A stretch of DNA of 64,000 nucleotides from Budorcas taxicolor (lineage: Eukaryota > Chordata > Mammalia > Artiodactyla > Bovidae), in the NCBI RefSeq assembly GCF_023091745.1, contig NC_068910.1, forward strand, positions 40,907,272-40,971,271, given 5' to 3'. The position numbers and the translations under genes were made by a program. Positions 33,483 to 43,644 of the stretch are shown here, in pieces; position 1 is the stretch's first letter; every line of letters starts with the position of its first letter. The notes below the pieces were generated by a model, which searched no databases, was not told where the DNA came from, and worked only from the letters and a program-made list of their open reading frames with translations.

Positions 33483-33486
33483 AAGT

Positions 33487-33681
33487 ATAATAACGGTGGC
33501 TCAGCTGGTCAAGAATCCGCCTGCAAAGCAGGAGACCTGGGTTTGATCCCTGGGTTGGGAAGATCTCCTGGAGAACAGAATGGCTACCCATTCCAATATT
33601 CTGGCCTGAAGAATTCCATGGACTATATAGTCCATGGGGTCGTAAAGAGTCGGACACAACTGACTGCCTTTCACATAATAA
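33487..33681 (+). mobile_element. Bov-tA SINE with 7-bp TSD
   Basis: Body 33494-33674: head 'ggtggctcagctggtcaaga', B box 'gggtttgatccctggg', tail to 'cggacacaactgactgcctt'. ATAATAA at 33487-33493 and 33675-33681 is the probable TSD. The first bases of the usual head are missing. Confidence 0.9.
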
Positions 33682-35034
33682 TAGATTATTTAAAGATTAA
33701 AATAAATACAGATAAATAATAAAAGCTAATATAAAAAATAATAAATATTACCCCCATTACTATTAGCCTTGCATGATGATAATGAAAATAAAGAGAAAAA
33801 AAATAATTGAAGAGCCCTGTCAATTTATATAGTACGGTTTTAAGGGCACATCATTGATGGGAGAAAAATCCTCCATCATCATCTACTGTCCAGGGCAAAC
33901 TTTCAAATGACATCATTTCCTGTCAGAAATCACTCCCCCCCACCAAACCTTTTTGTTTAATTTCAATTAAAAACGGATTGCTCTCAGAAACAAAAGCGAA
34001 CAGAAATCACCTTGAGTGTTCTTTAAAGGGAAAATGGCAGGAGTAGAGTAAAAAGATTAATCATCTGATTATATTTATCCTTTTCTGAGGTGCCTGGGTC
34101 TGGCTTGACCCTCAGTAAGGATCCAGGGGTACAGGGAACAACAAGAAAATTTCTAGAGATGCCAGAAGGCTCAACAATCTGAGTTCCAGCCAGCATTTTT
34201 TAAGTGGCAGGAAAAAAAAAAAAAAAACGGTAAGAGCCAAACCCTTGTGAAATTATCATAGGGGAATCTACACTGAATCTTTGTATCCTGGGGCTTGTAT
34301 AGATGACAAATCAATAAAGTGCATATTACCTGCTATGAACAAGCTAGAAGGTACATCTTGTAACTATTTAGAAACAAGATGACTGAATACTTCTTTTTCT
34401 AAAAGCATTATTTATTTTTTACTTACCTTCTATTTCATAACTTTCCCCTCAGGAAGAAATAACAGTTTTCAAAATTATTTGAAGTTTATTTTTAAACAGA
34501 GAAATGAGTTCTCTGATAATATCTCTGCCTGTTTCAAGGATGAATTGTGGTTGACCAAGGTGTTAGGGATATTCATTTGGAGGCTGTTAGGGTATTTGGG
34601 TACCCTAGTCTTGGTATGGGTGTGCTTGTGAATTTTTCTCTACTGAAGTTATATTTTCTTTAGATCAAGTCAAATACATGAAGGACAGAGAGTGTCATGT
34701 ATTTAAATTGTTATTTGTGTTAGTCACTCTTAGTTCATGGGGTCAGGGAAATGAGTGAGGCATATTTGTTTTTTGGTTTGTTTTTTCCTACTACTCTGCT
34801 ACCAGCAGTTAAAGCAGTGCCTGGCTTCGAGTAGGCTCTAAGTAAATGTGTTGAAAATTGGACACGGAACATATCAATAAGGTAATGCAGACAATAGCAA
34901 AATGAAGATACCTCCATCCTTTTAATACAGAAAAACAAACAAACAAACTCGGAAAACGAAAGAGACAAAGCCACAAAGTAGCAAGTACCTGAACACCTCA
35001 TATCACAAAAATCCCATAATGATTATTAAGAAGT
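33682..35034. other. repeat-poor block; possible conserved non-coding DNA
   Basis: No coding signal. A17 run at about 34211-34227. The 33830-34180 part has mixed composition with no repeat identity, including 'ttttgtttaatttcaattaa'. Confidence 0.35.
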
Positions 35035-35047
35035 GCAATGGGAAGAA
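35035..35047. repeat. target-site duplication, left copy (13 bp)
   Basis: GCAATGGGAAGAA, exact copy at 35299-35311. Confidence 0.95.
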
Positions 35048-35298
35048 GGCAGTGGCACCCCACTCCAATTCTCTTGCCTGGAAAATCCCATGGGCGGAGG
35101 AGCCTGGTGGGCTGCAGTCCATGGGGTCGCTAGGAGTCGGACACAACTGAGCGACTTCACTTTCACTTTCATGCATTGGAGAAGGAAATGGCAACCCACT
35201 CCAGTGTTCTTGCCTGGAGAATCCCAGGGACGGGGGAGCCTGGTGGGCTGCCATCTCTGGGGTCACACAGAGTTGGACACGACTGAAGCAACTTAGCA
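35048..35298 (+). mobile_element. Bov-A2 SINE (dimer), perfect TSD
   Basis: Two BovB-tail-derived monomers joined by the 'ttcactttcactttcatgca' linker. It ends at 'gcaacttagca' with almost no AGC expansion. Bov-A2 has no internal tRNA head and is mobilised in trans, presumably by BovB. The perfect 13-base TSD points to a relatively recent insertion. Confidence 0.96.
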
Positions 35299-35311
35299 GC
35301 AATGGGAAGAA
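35299..35311. repeat. target-site duplication, right copy (13 bp)
   Basis: Exact copy of 35035-35047. Confidence 0.95.
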
Positions 35312-35899
35312 AGGCTCTGATAGGGGCAGGAAGGCACTAAAGGGAAGCAGTTTTTCAGCAGCAGTTCCCAAATCCAGTGGATACCAAGGAGCCAAAAGAG
35401 TAATATTTTGTAACAAAAGATCAGGATGTACAATTTGCTGCAAAGCTTCCTGGTTTATAAACTTGATATCGCAGACTGTCAGGGACTGGAGAGTAGGGGT
35501 TGTTGAATCAGGTAGCCCATGTCATCTTTCCTGGGAGTAGTCTGTATGTGAGCTAAGTTGTAGAAGAAAGGTGGGGGAAGTAAAGGCTAAATTACCTCTT
35601 TCTCTCTGTCTTGCTCTCACTCTGGCTCACTCTCTTTCTCTTGCCGTAATAAGCTCCACTCTGAAGCAGAGACACTGCAGCCCTGGCCTCTCTGTAATAC
35701 AAAATCCAGAAAACAGCTGATCTAGAAAGGACTGACCTAATTCAGAGTAAACAATATTTCAAAAGAACCAGCATATCTATGTAAAGATATCTTGGTTGAA
35801 GAGGGCAGAAGAAAAAGGCAAACGGAGAACACACATCAGAAAAGTATTGTAATGGGCACGATGAGTCCTGTGACCAAATATATGGCTATGGAACTCGAA
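35312..35899. other. unrecognised DNA
   Basis: Contains a pyrimidine-rich patch ('ctctttctctctgtcttgct') near 35597-35645. No gene. Confidence 0.4.
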
Positions 35900-35901
35900 T
35901 A

Positions 35902-36622
35902 CAGGCATAGCAGTTTGATTTCACGTCACGTTATTGCACTTTGCAGGTACTGTGTTTTTTACAAATTGAAGTTTTCTGGCAACGCTGCATTGAGCAAGTT
36001 TATTGTTGCCATTTTTTTTTTCCGTTAGTATTTGCTTACTTTGTGTTTCTCTGAGCATTTTAGTAATTCTTACAATATTTCAAACTTTTTCCCTATTATT
36101 GTATTTGTTATGGTGATCTGTAATCAGTGAACTTTGATGTTAGTATTATTTTGAGGCATCACTAACCATATCTGGATAAGAAGGCAAACTTAATTGATAA
36201 ATGTGTGTGTTCTGACTGTTCCACTGACCAGCCATTACCCATCTTCTCCTTCTCCTCAGGCTTTTCCAGTCCCTGAGACACTGTATAGAAATTGGGCCAC
36301 TTAATAACCTTACAATGACCAGTAAGTGTTGAAGTGAAAAGAAGATTGACATGTCTGTGCCTTTAAGTCAAAAGCAAGAAATGATTAACCTTAGTGAGGA
36401 AACAATGCCAAAAGTTGAGACAGGTTAGAAGCTAGGTTTCTTCAAACAGTGAAGTTTAAATAGAAGATAAAAGTTCCTGAAGGATATTAAAAGTGCTTAC
36501 TCTAGTGACACAAAAGATGAGAAAGTGAAACAGCCTTATTGCTGATTGTAGAAAGTTTTAGTGGCCTGAATAGAAGATCAAACCAGCCACAATATTCCCT
36601 TAAACTAAAGCCCAATCCAGAA
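35902..36622 (+). mobile_element. Tigger1 DNA transposon, part 1 (5' end)
   Basis: Begins with the terminal CAGGCATA at 35902, preceded by TA (35900-35901), the duplicated target of Tc1/mariner-Tigger elements. 'acaaattgaagttttctggc' and 'caatatttcaaactttttcc' are Tigger1 5' UTR. Transposase-region sequence starts near 36316 ('ccagtaagtgttgaagtgaa'). A Bov-tA interrupts it. Confidence 0.92.
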
Positions 36623-36629
36623 AAAGACC
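36623..36629. repeat. target-site duplication, left copy (7 bp)
   Basis: AAAGACC; repeated at 36861-36867 around the Bov-tA inside Tigger1. Confidence 0.85.
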
Positions 36630-36661
<32 letters not shown>

Positions 36662-36684
36662 CACGTGTGCGCACGCATGTGCGC
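36630..36684. repeat. (GT)n(GC)n alternating purine-pyrimidine tract
   Basis: 55 bases of unbroken pyrimidine-purine alternation: GT repeats, then GCGCGCGCACGTGTGCGCAC and similar. Confidence 0.95.
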
Positions 36685-36860
36685 TCGTCATGTCTGCCTC
36701 TCTGAGATTCCCTGGACTGTAGCCTGCCATGCTCTGTCCATGGGATTCTCCATGTAAGCTGGAGTGAGTAGCCATCCCCTTCTCCAGGGGATCTTCCTGA
36801 CCTTGGGATCAAACCTGGGTCTCCTGCACTGAAGGAAGATTCTTTACCATCTGAGCCACC
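36630..36860 (-). mobile_element. Bov-tA SINE inside Tigger1
   Basis: Reverse-strand SINE: the 3' tail has expanded into (GT)n/(GC)n at 36630-36684. The tail body follows ('gactgtagcctgccatgctc'), then 'ccttctccaggggatcttcc', B box 'gatcaaacctgggtc' and head end 'ccatctgagccacc'. Confidence 0.93.
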
Positions 36861-36867
36861 AAAGACC
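36861..36867. repeat. target-site duplication, right copy (7 bp)
   Basis: AAAGACC, second copy of 36623-36629. Confidence 0.85.
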
Positions 36868-38278
36868 CTAATTCTCTTTAATTCCATGAAAGATGAAAGA
36901 GGTGAGGAAGCCGCAGAAGGGTTTGAAGCTATCTGATGGTGTCTCATGAGAATGAAGAAAATAAAACCATCTCCATAATGTAGAAGTTCAAAGTGAAACA
37001 GCAAGTGATGATATAGAAACTGTAGCAAGTTATCCAGAAGATCTGGCTAGGGTAGTTAATTAAGATGTCTTCACTAAACAGCAACTTTTCAGTGAAGACA
37101 AAACAGCCTTATGTTGGAGGAAGATGCTATTGAGAGCTTTCACAGTTAGAGAAGAGAAGTCAGTGCTTCTCTTCAAAGCTTCAAAGGACTGCCTGACTCT
37201 CTTGTTAGGGGCTAATGCAGCTGCTGACTTTAAGCTGAAGTCAGTTCTCATTTGCCACTTTGAAAATCCTAGGACTGTTAAGAATTATGCTAAGTTAACT
37301 CTGCCTTTGCTCTGTAAATGAAACAACAAAGTGTAGATGACTGGGCATCTGTGGACAACATGGTTTACTGAAAATTTCAAAATATTGCTGCTCATTAAGA
37401 GTGCACCCGATCACCAGAGAGCTCTGAAGGAGATGGATGTACAAGATCCACGCTGTTTTCATTCTGCTAACATGACATCTATTCTGTAGCCCATGTCAAG
37501 GAGTAATTTTGACTTTCAAGTCTTATTATTCAAGAAATACTGTCGTAAGGGTAAAACTGCTGTGGATAGTGGATTCATCTGATGAATTAAAAAAAATCAG
37601 TTGAAAAAATTCCAGAAATTATTCACCTTCCTAGATCCTGTTAAGAATATTTGTGATTTATGGGAAGAGGTCCAAATCATCAAGATGATTTGAACTTATG
37701 GATGACTTTGAGGGGTTCAGTACTTTATGGAGGAAGACACTACAGATGTGATGGAACTAACAGGGAAATGAAAATTAGAGGTGGAGCCTGCGGGTGTGAC
37801 TGAATTGCTACCATTCCATGATAAAACTTTAATGGATAAAAAGTTGTTTCTTATGAATGAGCAAAGAAAATTGTGTTTTTGAAATGGATATACTCCTGGT
37901 ATAGAGACCATGAGATTGTTGAATGACAATAAAAGATTTAGAATATTATATCAACTTAGTAAAAAAGAAATGACAGGGTTTAATATGATTGACTCCAGTT
38001 TTGTAAGAAGCTCTATATGGGGAACATGCTATCAAATAGCATTGCAAGCTACAAAAAAATCACTTATGAAACAAAGAGTAATTGATATGGCATACTTCAC
38101 TGTTACTTTAAGAAATTGCCACAGCTACCCCATCCTTCAGCAACCAGTACCCTGGTCAGTCAGCAACTATCAACATCAAGGCAAGACCTTCCACCAGCAA
38201 AAAGATGACAACTTGCTGAAAACTCTGAGGATGGTTACCATAAAGTGTTTTTTAATTAAGGTACACACATTATTTTTA
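36868..38278 (+). mobile_element. Tigger1 DNA transposon, part 2 (transposase region)
   Basis: Continues the transposase-coding part and the start of the 3' UTR. 'cttgttaggggctaatgcag' (37201), 'gatgactttgaggggttcag' and 'ttgccacagctaccccatcc' are diagnostic. A Bov-A2 interrupts it at 38279-38290. Confidence 0.92.
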
Positions 38279-38290
38279 AAACATAATGCT
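38279..38290. repeat. target-site duplication, left copy (12 bp)
   Basis: AAACATAATGCT, exact copy at 38574-38585. Both copies are Tigger1 sequence. Confidence 0.94.
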
Positions 38291-38573
38291 GCTGCTGCTG
38301 CTGTTGCTGCTGCTAAGTCACTTCAGTCGTGTCTGACTCTGCGACCCCATGGACGGCAGCCCACCAGGCTCTGCTGTCCCTGGGATTCTCCAGGCAAGAA
38401 CACTGGAGTGGGTTGCCATTTCCTTCTCCAATGCATGAAAGTGAAAAGTGAAAGTGAAGTCACTCAGTCGTGTCCGACTCTTCGCAACCCCATGGACTGA
38501 AGCCCACCAGGCTCCTCCATCCATGGGATTTTCCAGGCAAGATTTCTGGAGTGGGGTGCCATTGCCTTCTCTG
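38291..38573 (-). mobile_element. Bov-A2 SINE inside Tigger1, perfect TSD
   Basis: Reverse-strand dimer: (GCT)n tail with one GTT unit, 'aagtcacttcagtcgtgtct', monomer 1, 'gcatgaaagtgaaaagtgaa' linker, monomer 2 ending 'gccattgccttctctg'. Confidence 0.95.
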
Positions 38574-38585
38574 AAACATAATGCT
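38574..38585. repeat. target-site duplication, right copy (12 bp)
   Basis: Exact copy of 38279-38290. Confidence 0.94.
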
Positions 38586-38734
38586 ATTGCTTACTTAATA
38601 GACTACAGTATAGTATAAGCAGCATAACCTTTGTATGCATTGGGGAACCAAAAATATTTGTGTGGCTGGCTTTATTGAGATATTCACTTTATTACTTTGG
38701 TCTCGAACCAAACCTGTGATATCTCCAATGTCTG
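38586..38734 (+). mobile_element. Tigger1 DNA transposon, part 3 (3' end)
   Basis: 'attgcttacttaatagacta', 'gagatattcactttattact' and a decayed terminal repeat 'aatgtctg' ending at 38734. The right TA target base pair is mutated (AA follows). Confidence 0.9.
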
Positions 38735-39039
38735 AAAAGCTGTTTAAAAATTTTGATACAAGGATTTGATTTCAGGTAAGAAATTATTATCATGTTCCAG
38801 TAGAAAAAGATGAAAACTGTATTGGTAGAGTTTGGGAAGGAATGGGAAGAGAAAAAGAAAACCATCACATCAATGGAGACCTATTTGAAAAAGCAAAACA
38901 AAATCAAGCAAACAAAAAAGTTTCAGGTACAGTGGGCACAGTTTAAAGGACAGTGAAAATTATGGAAGCCAAGACAGTGAATGCGCAGACTGGAAACTGA
39001 TAATATATTGAACAGGGTTATAGGGAAAAAAGGATAGAC
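38735..39039. other. unrecognised A-rich DNA
   Basis: No gene or named repeat. Confidence 0.4.
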
Positions 39040-39420
39040 ACTGAAAACAAAGCAGTGCCAATGTACATTTTGTATCCTTGAATAAAAAATACCCTCCCAC
39101 CAAGACTGGAACTGAAATCATCTTCTAGAATATCATTCAAGAATACATTTTATAAACAAAAGGCTTGAAACCATATCATGCCTTAACAAAAACCAATAAA
39201 GTATGGTTAAAACTGAAATACAACCTAGTAAAGTTATCAGTTTTAAAGATAAGGGTATAACTTGTTGGGCATTCCAGCAAAAAGGCCAAATAACTTATAA
39301 GGGAGAAATATCACGCTGGCCTTAGTGCTCACAACAATATATATCATTAGAAAGCAGTGGAGAGATAAACTTACAACTCTGCAGGAAACAAGGAGTGAGC
39401 GATATCTAGACAGACAGCTG
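39040..39420 (+). mobile_element. possible L1 (L1M-type) fragment
   Basis: 'gcattccagcaaaaaggcca' (39270) and 'gagaaatatcacgctggcct' (39303) followed by 'agaaagcagtggagagataa' resemble an old L1 untranslated region. Very diverged. Confidence 0.45.
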
Positions 39421-39789
39421 AGCTGGAAAGGCAACATCACGTACTTTCGATCATGCCAGCATTATGAGAATGGATTTCCGATATACACACCGTAAAGAAA
39501 CAGTGAAAAGATAAACCTCCGTTGAACATAAGTTGAATAGAGACACCATAATAGAAGGAGAGAAGTGAACCTAAAATTTGTGTAGCTTGAAAACTAAAGA
39601 AGAAACAACTCCTGGAATTGCATTTCTGGTCTATAACGTGAATAAATGGCAATAAATAAACACTATAACTAATGAAAGTCAGGAGGGGAATTAGATGATG
39701 GTGAAAGAATATTGGTTATTTCATCTGTTATAATCAGAAGTCTTAAAGTCTCATTTATATCTGATAATTCGAACAACTGGAATTGAGTT
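39421..39789. other. unrecognised AT-rich DNA
   Basis: Nothing identified. Confidence 0.4.
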
Positions 39790-39951
39790 ATCTTTTAAGG
39801 TCAGACAAGGAAATGGCAACCCACTCCAGTGTTCTTGCCTGGGGAATCCCAGGGACGGGTGAGCCTGGTGGGCTGCCGTCTATGGGGTCACATAGAGTCA
39901 GACATGACTGAAGTGACTTAGCAGCATAGTAGTAACAGCATCTTTTAAGGT
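39790..39951 (+). mobile_element. Bov-A2 single monomer with perfect 12-bp TSD
   Basis: Body 39802-39939: only the 3' monomer ('ggaaatggcaacccactcca' to 'gaagtgacttagcagc') and a short irregular AGC/AGT tail. ATCTTTTAAGGT occurs at 39790-39801 and 39940-39951. The exact TSD shows that the half element integrated as such. Confidence 0.93.
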
Positions 39952-40145
39952 GTAATAAGAATTAGAAGAAATAAGACTTACAGTAGTACCACTAAGCTGA
40001 TGTTGGAGAATTGGAGATTTATTAGACCATCATTGCCCCTAATGTCTACAAAATAGAAGGTTTACACGTAAAAAATAATGTTATAGTTGTGAAATAAAAC
40101 ACTAATATATCCCCAAACAAGATAGAAACTTTTTGAAGCATAGTG

Positions 40146-40459
40146 AGCTACCCAACCAGAGAAGGCAATGGCACCCCACTCCAGTACTCTTGCCTGGAAA
40201 ATCCCATGGACGGAGGAGTCTGGTAGGCTGCAGTCCATGAGGCTGCAGTCCATGAGGTCGCTAAGAGTCGGACATGACTGACCGACTTCACTTTCACTTT
40301 TCACTTTCATGCACTGGAGAAGGAAATGGCAACCCACTCCAGTGTTCTTGCCTGGAGAATCCCAGGGACGGTGGAGCCCGTGGGCTGCCGTCTATGGGGT
40401 CGCACAGAGTTGGACATGACTGAAGCGACTTAGGAGCAGCAGCAGCAAAGCTACCCAAC
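40146..40459 (+). mobile_element. Bov-A2 SINE (dimer), perfect 11-bp TSD
   Basis: Body 40157-40448. AGCTACCCAAC at 40146-40156 and 40449-40459. Inside monomer 1 a 16-base unit 'ggctgcagtccatgag' is tandemly duplicated (40227-40258). Ends in (AGC)4. Confidence 0.95.
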
Positions 40460-40764
40460 ACACAACAAGGCAAAGAACTGTACAAAACATAGGAAAAAAA
40501 AGCAATAAAGGAGGAAACATAACATGTGGTGCTGGAATGAATATAAATCATATATTTTAATCTAAATGGCTTATACTTATTAAAAGAAAAGAACCTCAGT
40601 CTACTACAAAGCAAAAGTCAAGTAATGTTATATATGTGTGATAAATCTAAATCAGAAAGATTAAAAGGATTGTAACACCATACTAAGCTTACACATATGA
40701 AAAGCAAGGTTTAATATTGACAAAGATAACTCAGAGCAGAAAGCATTGATTGTAACAGAGAAGG
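40460..40764. other. unrecognised AT-rich DNA
   Basis: Nothing identified; may belong to degraded L1. Confidence 0.35.
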
Positions 40765-40907
40765 CCTTGTAAATTGTATTGTCCCCACAGAGAAGATATA
40801 TTTAGGCCCTAATCCTCTCCCTGTGGATGTGATCTTATTTGGGAATAGGGTCTAGCAGATGTAATCAAGTCAAGATAAGGTCATACTGGTTTAAGGTGGG
40901 CTCTGAT
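40765..40907 (+). mobile_element. old MaLR-like LTR, part 1
   Basis: 'gtattgtccccacagagaag', 'ctgtggatgtgatcttattt' and 'aataaggtcatact'-like sequence are the left part of an LTR whose right part resumes at 41383. A BovB fragment is inserted between. Confidence 0.65.
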
Positions 40908-41371
40908 CCAGTGTTGTTCAATTGGTAAGTCGTATCTGACTCTGCAACCCCATGAACTGTAGCATACCAGGCTTCCCTGTCGTTCAATATCTCCTGAAGT
41001 TTGCTCAAACTCATGTCCATTGAATCAGTGATGCCATCCAACCATCTCATCCTCTGTCGCCTCCTTCTCCCCTTGCCCTCAGTCTTTCCCAGCATCAGGG
41101 TCTTTTCCAGTGAGTCAGCTCTTCACATCAGGTGGCAAAGTACTGGAGCTTCAGCTTCAGCATCAGTCCTTCCAAGGAATATTCAGGATTGATTTCCCTT
41201 CGGATTGACTGGTTTGATTTCCTTGTTGTCCAGGGGACTCTCAAGAGTCTTCTCCAACACTACAGTTTGAAATCATCCATTCTTAAACACTCAGCCTTCT
41301 AGGTAATCCAACTCTCACATCCATACATGACTACTGGAAAAACCGTAGCTTTTGACTATATGGACCAGTGA
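40908..41371 (-). mobile_element. BovB 3' fragment in the LTR
   Basis: Reverse-strand, more diverged than most copies here. It has the C-terminal coding pieces around 41000-41190 and 41240-41350 and no RT core. An imperfect 11-base repeat (CCAGTGTTGTT at 40908-40918, CCGGTGTTCTT at 41372-41382) may be its TSD. Confidence 0.85.
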
Positions 41372-41382
41372 CCGGTGTTCTT

Positions 41383-41680
41383 ATAAGGGAGACACTTGGA
41401 CAAAGACACAGATGGAAGGAGATGGATGCATGAAGATGGAGGAAGAGATTGTTAGACCATCAGAAGCCAAGGAGCACTAGAGTCTGCTAACACCTGCCAG
41501 AAATTAGGACGAAGCAGTGATGGCTCTCCCCTAGAGTCTTCAGAGAGAACGTAGCTTTGTGGACACCTTGATTGTGGACTTCTAGCCTTCCAAACTGAAA
41601 GACAATAAGTTAATGTTGTTCTAAATAAACGAGTTTGTGCTACTTTTGTTAGGACAGCCCTAAGAAGGGTGATAATACAC
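41383..41680 (+). mobile_element. old MaLR-like LTR, part 2
   Basis: 'cttataagggagacacttgg', 'gacaaagacacagatggaag', 'gtggacttctagccttccaa', then 'tgttgttctaaataaacgag' and a terminal 'gggtgataataca'. This is the same family as the reverse-strand copy at 3010-3405. Confidence 0.7.
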
Positions 41681-42289
41681 AAAGGAAGCAAAACTCCAAT
41701 CAGTGTAGTTCATGAACAAAACGTACAGTACAGGAATGAAAATTAAACACATTTGCTTATAAGAGGCAATCATATAATGCTCTGGCCATGAAAGATCAAG
41801 TGTACAAAAGTTAAGTACACAGGAGACTAAATGACAAATTGGTAAAGTTGATATAATTTAAATACAACAGTAACTAGACTCTGAAGGAAAGTGTACCTCA
41901 TTTGCCTGTGCCAATTAAATACTCATCTCCAAAGAAGAAATTCTAAGACTAGACCTATTATAGGCAACTGTATCTGACCCCAGTACAATGAAGCTAGAAA
42001 TGAAGATCAAAATTAGAAGTAATGGATGACCACCTGGTAAAATAAATGAGCGAGAACAAGAAAGAGAGAGAGAAAATAGCATAGGTAGATAGGTATTGAT
42101 GGATGGAGAGAGAGAGATCAGGAGAGTGTGTTTTCTTAATTTAGATCAGCAAAGAAATTAAAAAAAAATAAGTCAGGATATATAAAAAAATTATATAAGG
42201 GAACTTATGAGATATAATTAAAAGAGTAACCAGAGAAAATGTAACCTTGAATGATTGTATTATAAACAGATGAAATGGAAGTCACTACT
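41681..42289. other. unrecognised AT-rich DNA with GA patches
   Basis: 'gaaagagagagagaaaat' near 42060 and 'ggagagagagagatc' near 42105. Nothing else identified. Confidence 0.4.
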
Positions 42290-42590
42290 TTGGACACAAA
42301 AGATAGAAAATTAATATATGCATATGTATTATGTATTCCTTCAATGCCTATATTTGACTTAGTGGGAAGGTATTATAACTTTCCATTGAGGCTAGACCAT
42401 GGACACACAAAAGTGTCCATTGTCAAAAATATAAATGTGGCATTAAACATGGTAAAGGGCCAGATAATGTTATCGCTATTTGCAGAAGATCTAGCATAGT
42501 AGAAAGATGAGAGAAACTCGGTTTGGAACTTATTACACCAAAAAAGGACTCAGAATGATGACTGGGGGCAAAATTAATATACAAAAATCT
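42290..42590 (+). mobile_element. L1 ORF2 fragment (RT region), part 1
   Basis: 'atgttatcgctatttgcaga' (42466, the FADD-box region of L1 RT) and 'aaattaatatacaaaaatct' (42570) match old L1 ORF2 in order. Strongly decayed; the frame is stopped just after the box. Confidence 0.6.
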
Positions 42591-42901
42591 ATAGTTTATT
42601 CATGGAGAAGGCAATGGCACCCCACTCCAGTACTCTTGCCTGGAAAATCCCATGGATAGAGGAGCATGGTACGCTGCAGTCCATGAGGTCGCTAAGAGTC
42701 AGACACGACTGAGCGACTTCACTTTCACTTTTCACTTTTCACTTTCATGCATTGGAGAAGGAAATGGCAACCCACTCCAGTGTTCTTGCCTGGAGAATCC
42801 CTGGGACTGGGGAGCCTGGTGGGCTGCCATCTATGGGGTCACACAGAGTCAGACACGACTGAAGCGACTTAGCAGCAGCAGCAGCAGCATAGCTTATTCA
42901 T
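42591..42901 (+). mobile_element. Bov-A2 SINE (dimer) in L1, TSD with one mismatch
   Basis: Body 42604-42888, ending (AGC)6. TSD ATAGTTTATTCAT (42591-42603) and ATAGCTTATTCAT (42889-42901). Confidence 0.95.
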
Positions 42902-43379
42902 ACAACTATATTTTAAAGTGGTAGAGAATATTTCATTTATAATAGAATCTTTTTTTTCTAAACTGCAGTTATTAAATCATGATTTCCTGAAGGCTTACCT
43001 GTCTATATTTGAAGCAGGACTTTTGAATTTGCTCATTTACATAGGTCAGCTAATAAATCCTCCAAATATTTAATTTGTACACAAGATATATCTAACCCAG
43101 AGGCTCTGGTCTACCCAGATTTAATTTGATATTTTATTTATTTTAGAATGGTCTACATATTTACTGCAAAGACTGTAGTTTTCATTAAAACCCCATCAGG
43201 GACCTTTTTATTCACTCAGCAGATATTGGCTTAAGATTTGGATCTATGCCAATAGAGGGAGTATCTGTATAGAAAATAGTGGAAGAGAAAATTACACGTA
43301 AATGTCATGTTCTGAAGTACCTTGTAATCCTCAGACATTTTTATTTAATGTAAAATATTTATTTACATTTACATTCAAC
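42902..43379. other. short L1 continuation then unrecognised DNA
   Basis: 'acaactatattttaaagtgg' continues the interrupted L1 for about 60 bases. The remainder holds nothing I can name. Confidence 0.4.
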
Positions 43380-43640
43380 TCTCATTTATTGAATGACAGA
43401 CACTGGAAAATAAAAAAATAAATGAGCCATGGTCACTGATGATCTTGAAGGGTAGAGAGATGCGTGAATGATTAAGGATAACACAATGTGGCAAATGAAT
43501 TTATAGAAAGACTTACATGAACAAAGAGGAAGAACATATCCCTCCCTGTGGAGAGTGGAAAAGGGGGAACCTTGCTGGGTGGAGATGGTGACTCTGAGTC
43601 AGAAGAGCTGGACCGAACTAATCTAGGGTGAAGACACACT
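43380..43640 (-). mobile_element. L2 LINE 3' fragment, part 1
   Basis: 'catttattgaatgacagaca' followed by an 'aataaatgagccatggtcac' block and 'tgatcttgaaggg' is the reverse-strand L2 3' end. A MIR follows. Confidence 0.65.
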
Positions 43641-43644
43641 GTTG

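Larger units (their letters stand above)
36316..38250 (+). pseudogene. Tigger1 transposase (pogo/CENP-B-like, DDE type), broken
   Basis: The protein would have an N-terminal CENP-B-type DNA-binding region and a DDE nuclease core that cuts the element out at its inverted repeats. Surviving open stretches are 37124-37321 (REEKSVLLFKASKDCLTLLL, GANAAADFKLK, NPRTVKNYAKLTLPLLCK) and 37910-38250 (C-terminal tail with FNMIDSSFVRSS and TLRNCHSYPILQQP). Everything else is shifted or stopped, and a SINE splits the N-terminal part. It is an ancient dead copy, with no sign of a domesticated gene. Confidence 0.85.

Noticed and set aside
35003..35443. 146-codon reverse frame with CPTPSDPMDCSPPGSSAHG
   Set aside because: A common mis-annotated peptide made by translating Bov-A2 SINEs in the antisense direction. 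Also seen at 40062, 51999 and 17468.
36539..36757. Frame across the Tigger1/SINE boundary
   Set aside because: Runs through the (GT)n tract and SINE, an artefact of the insertion.
37910..38250. Domesticated Tigger transposase gene
   Set aside because: Only the C-terminal part is open. The DDE core is broken by shifts, and two SINEs interrupt the element.
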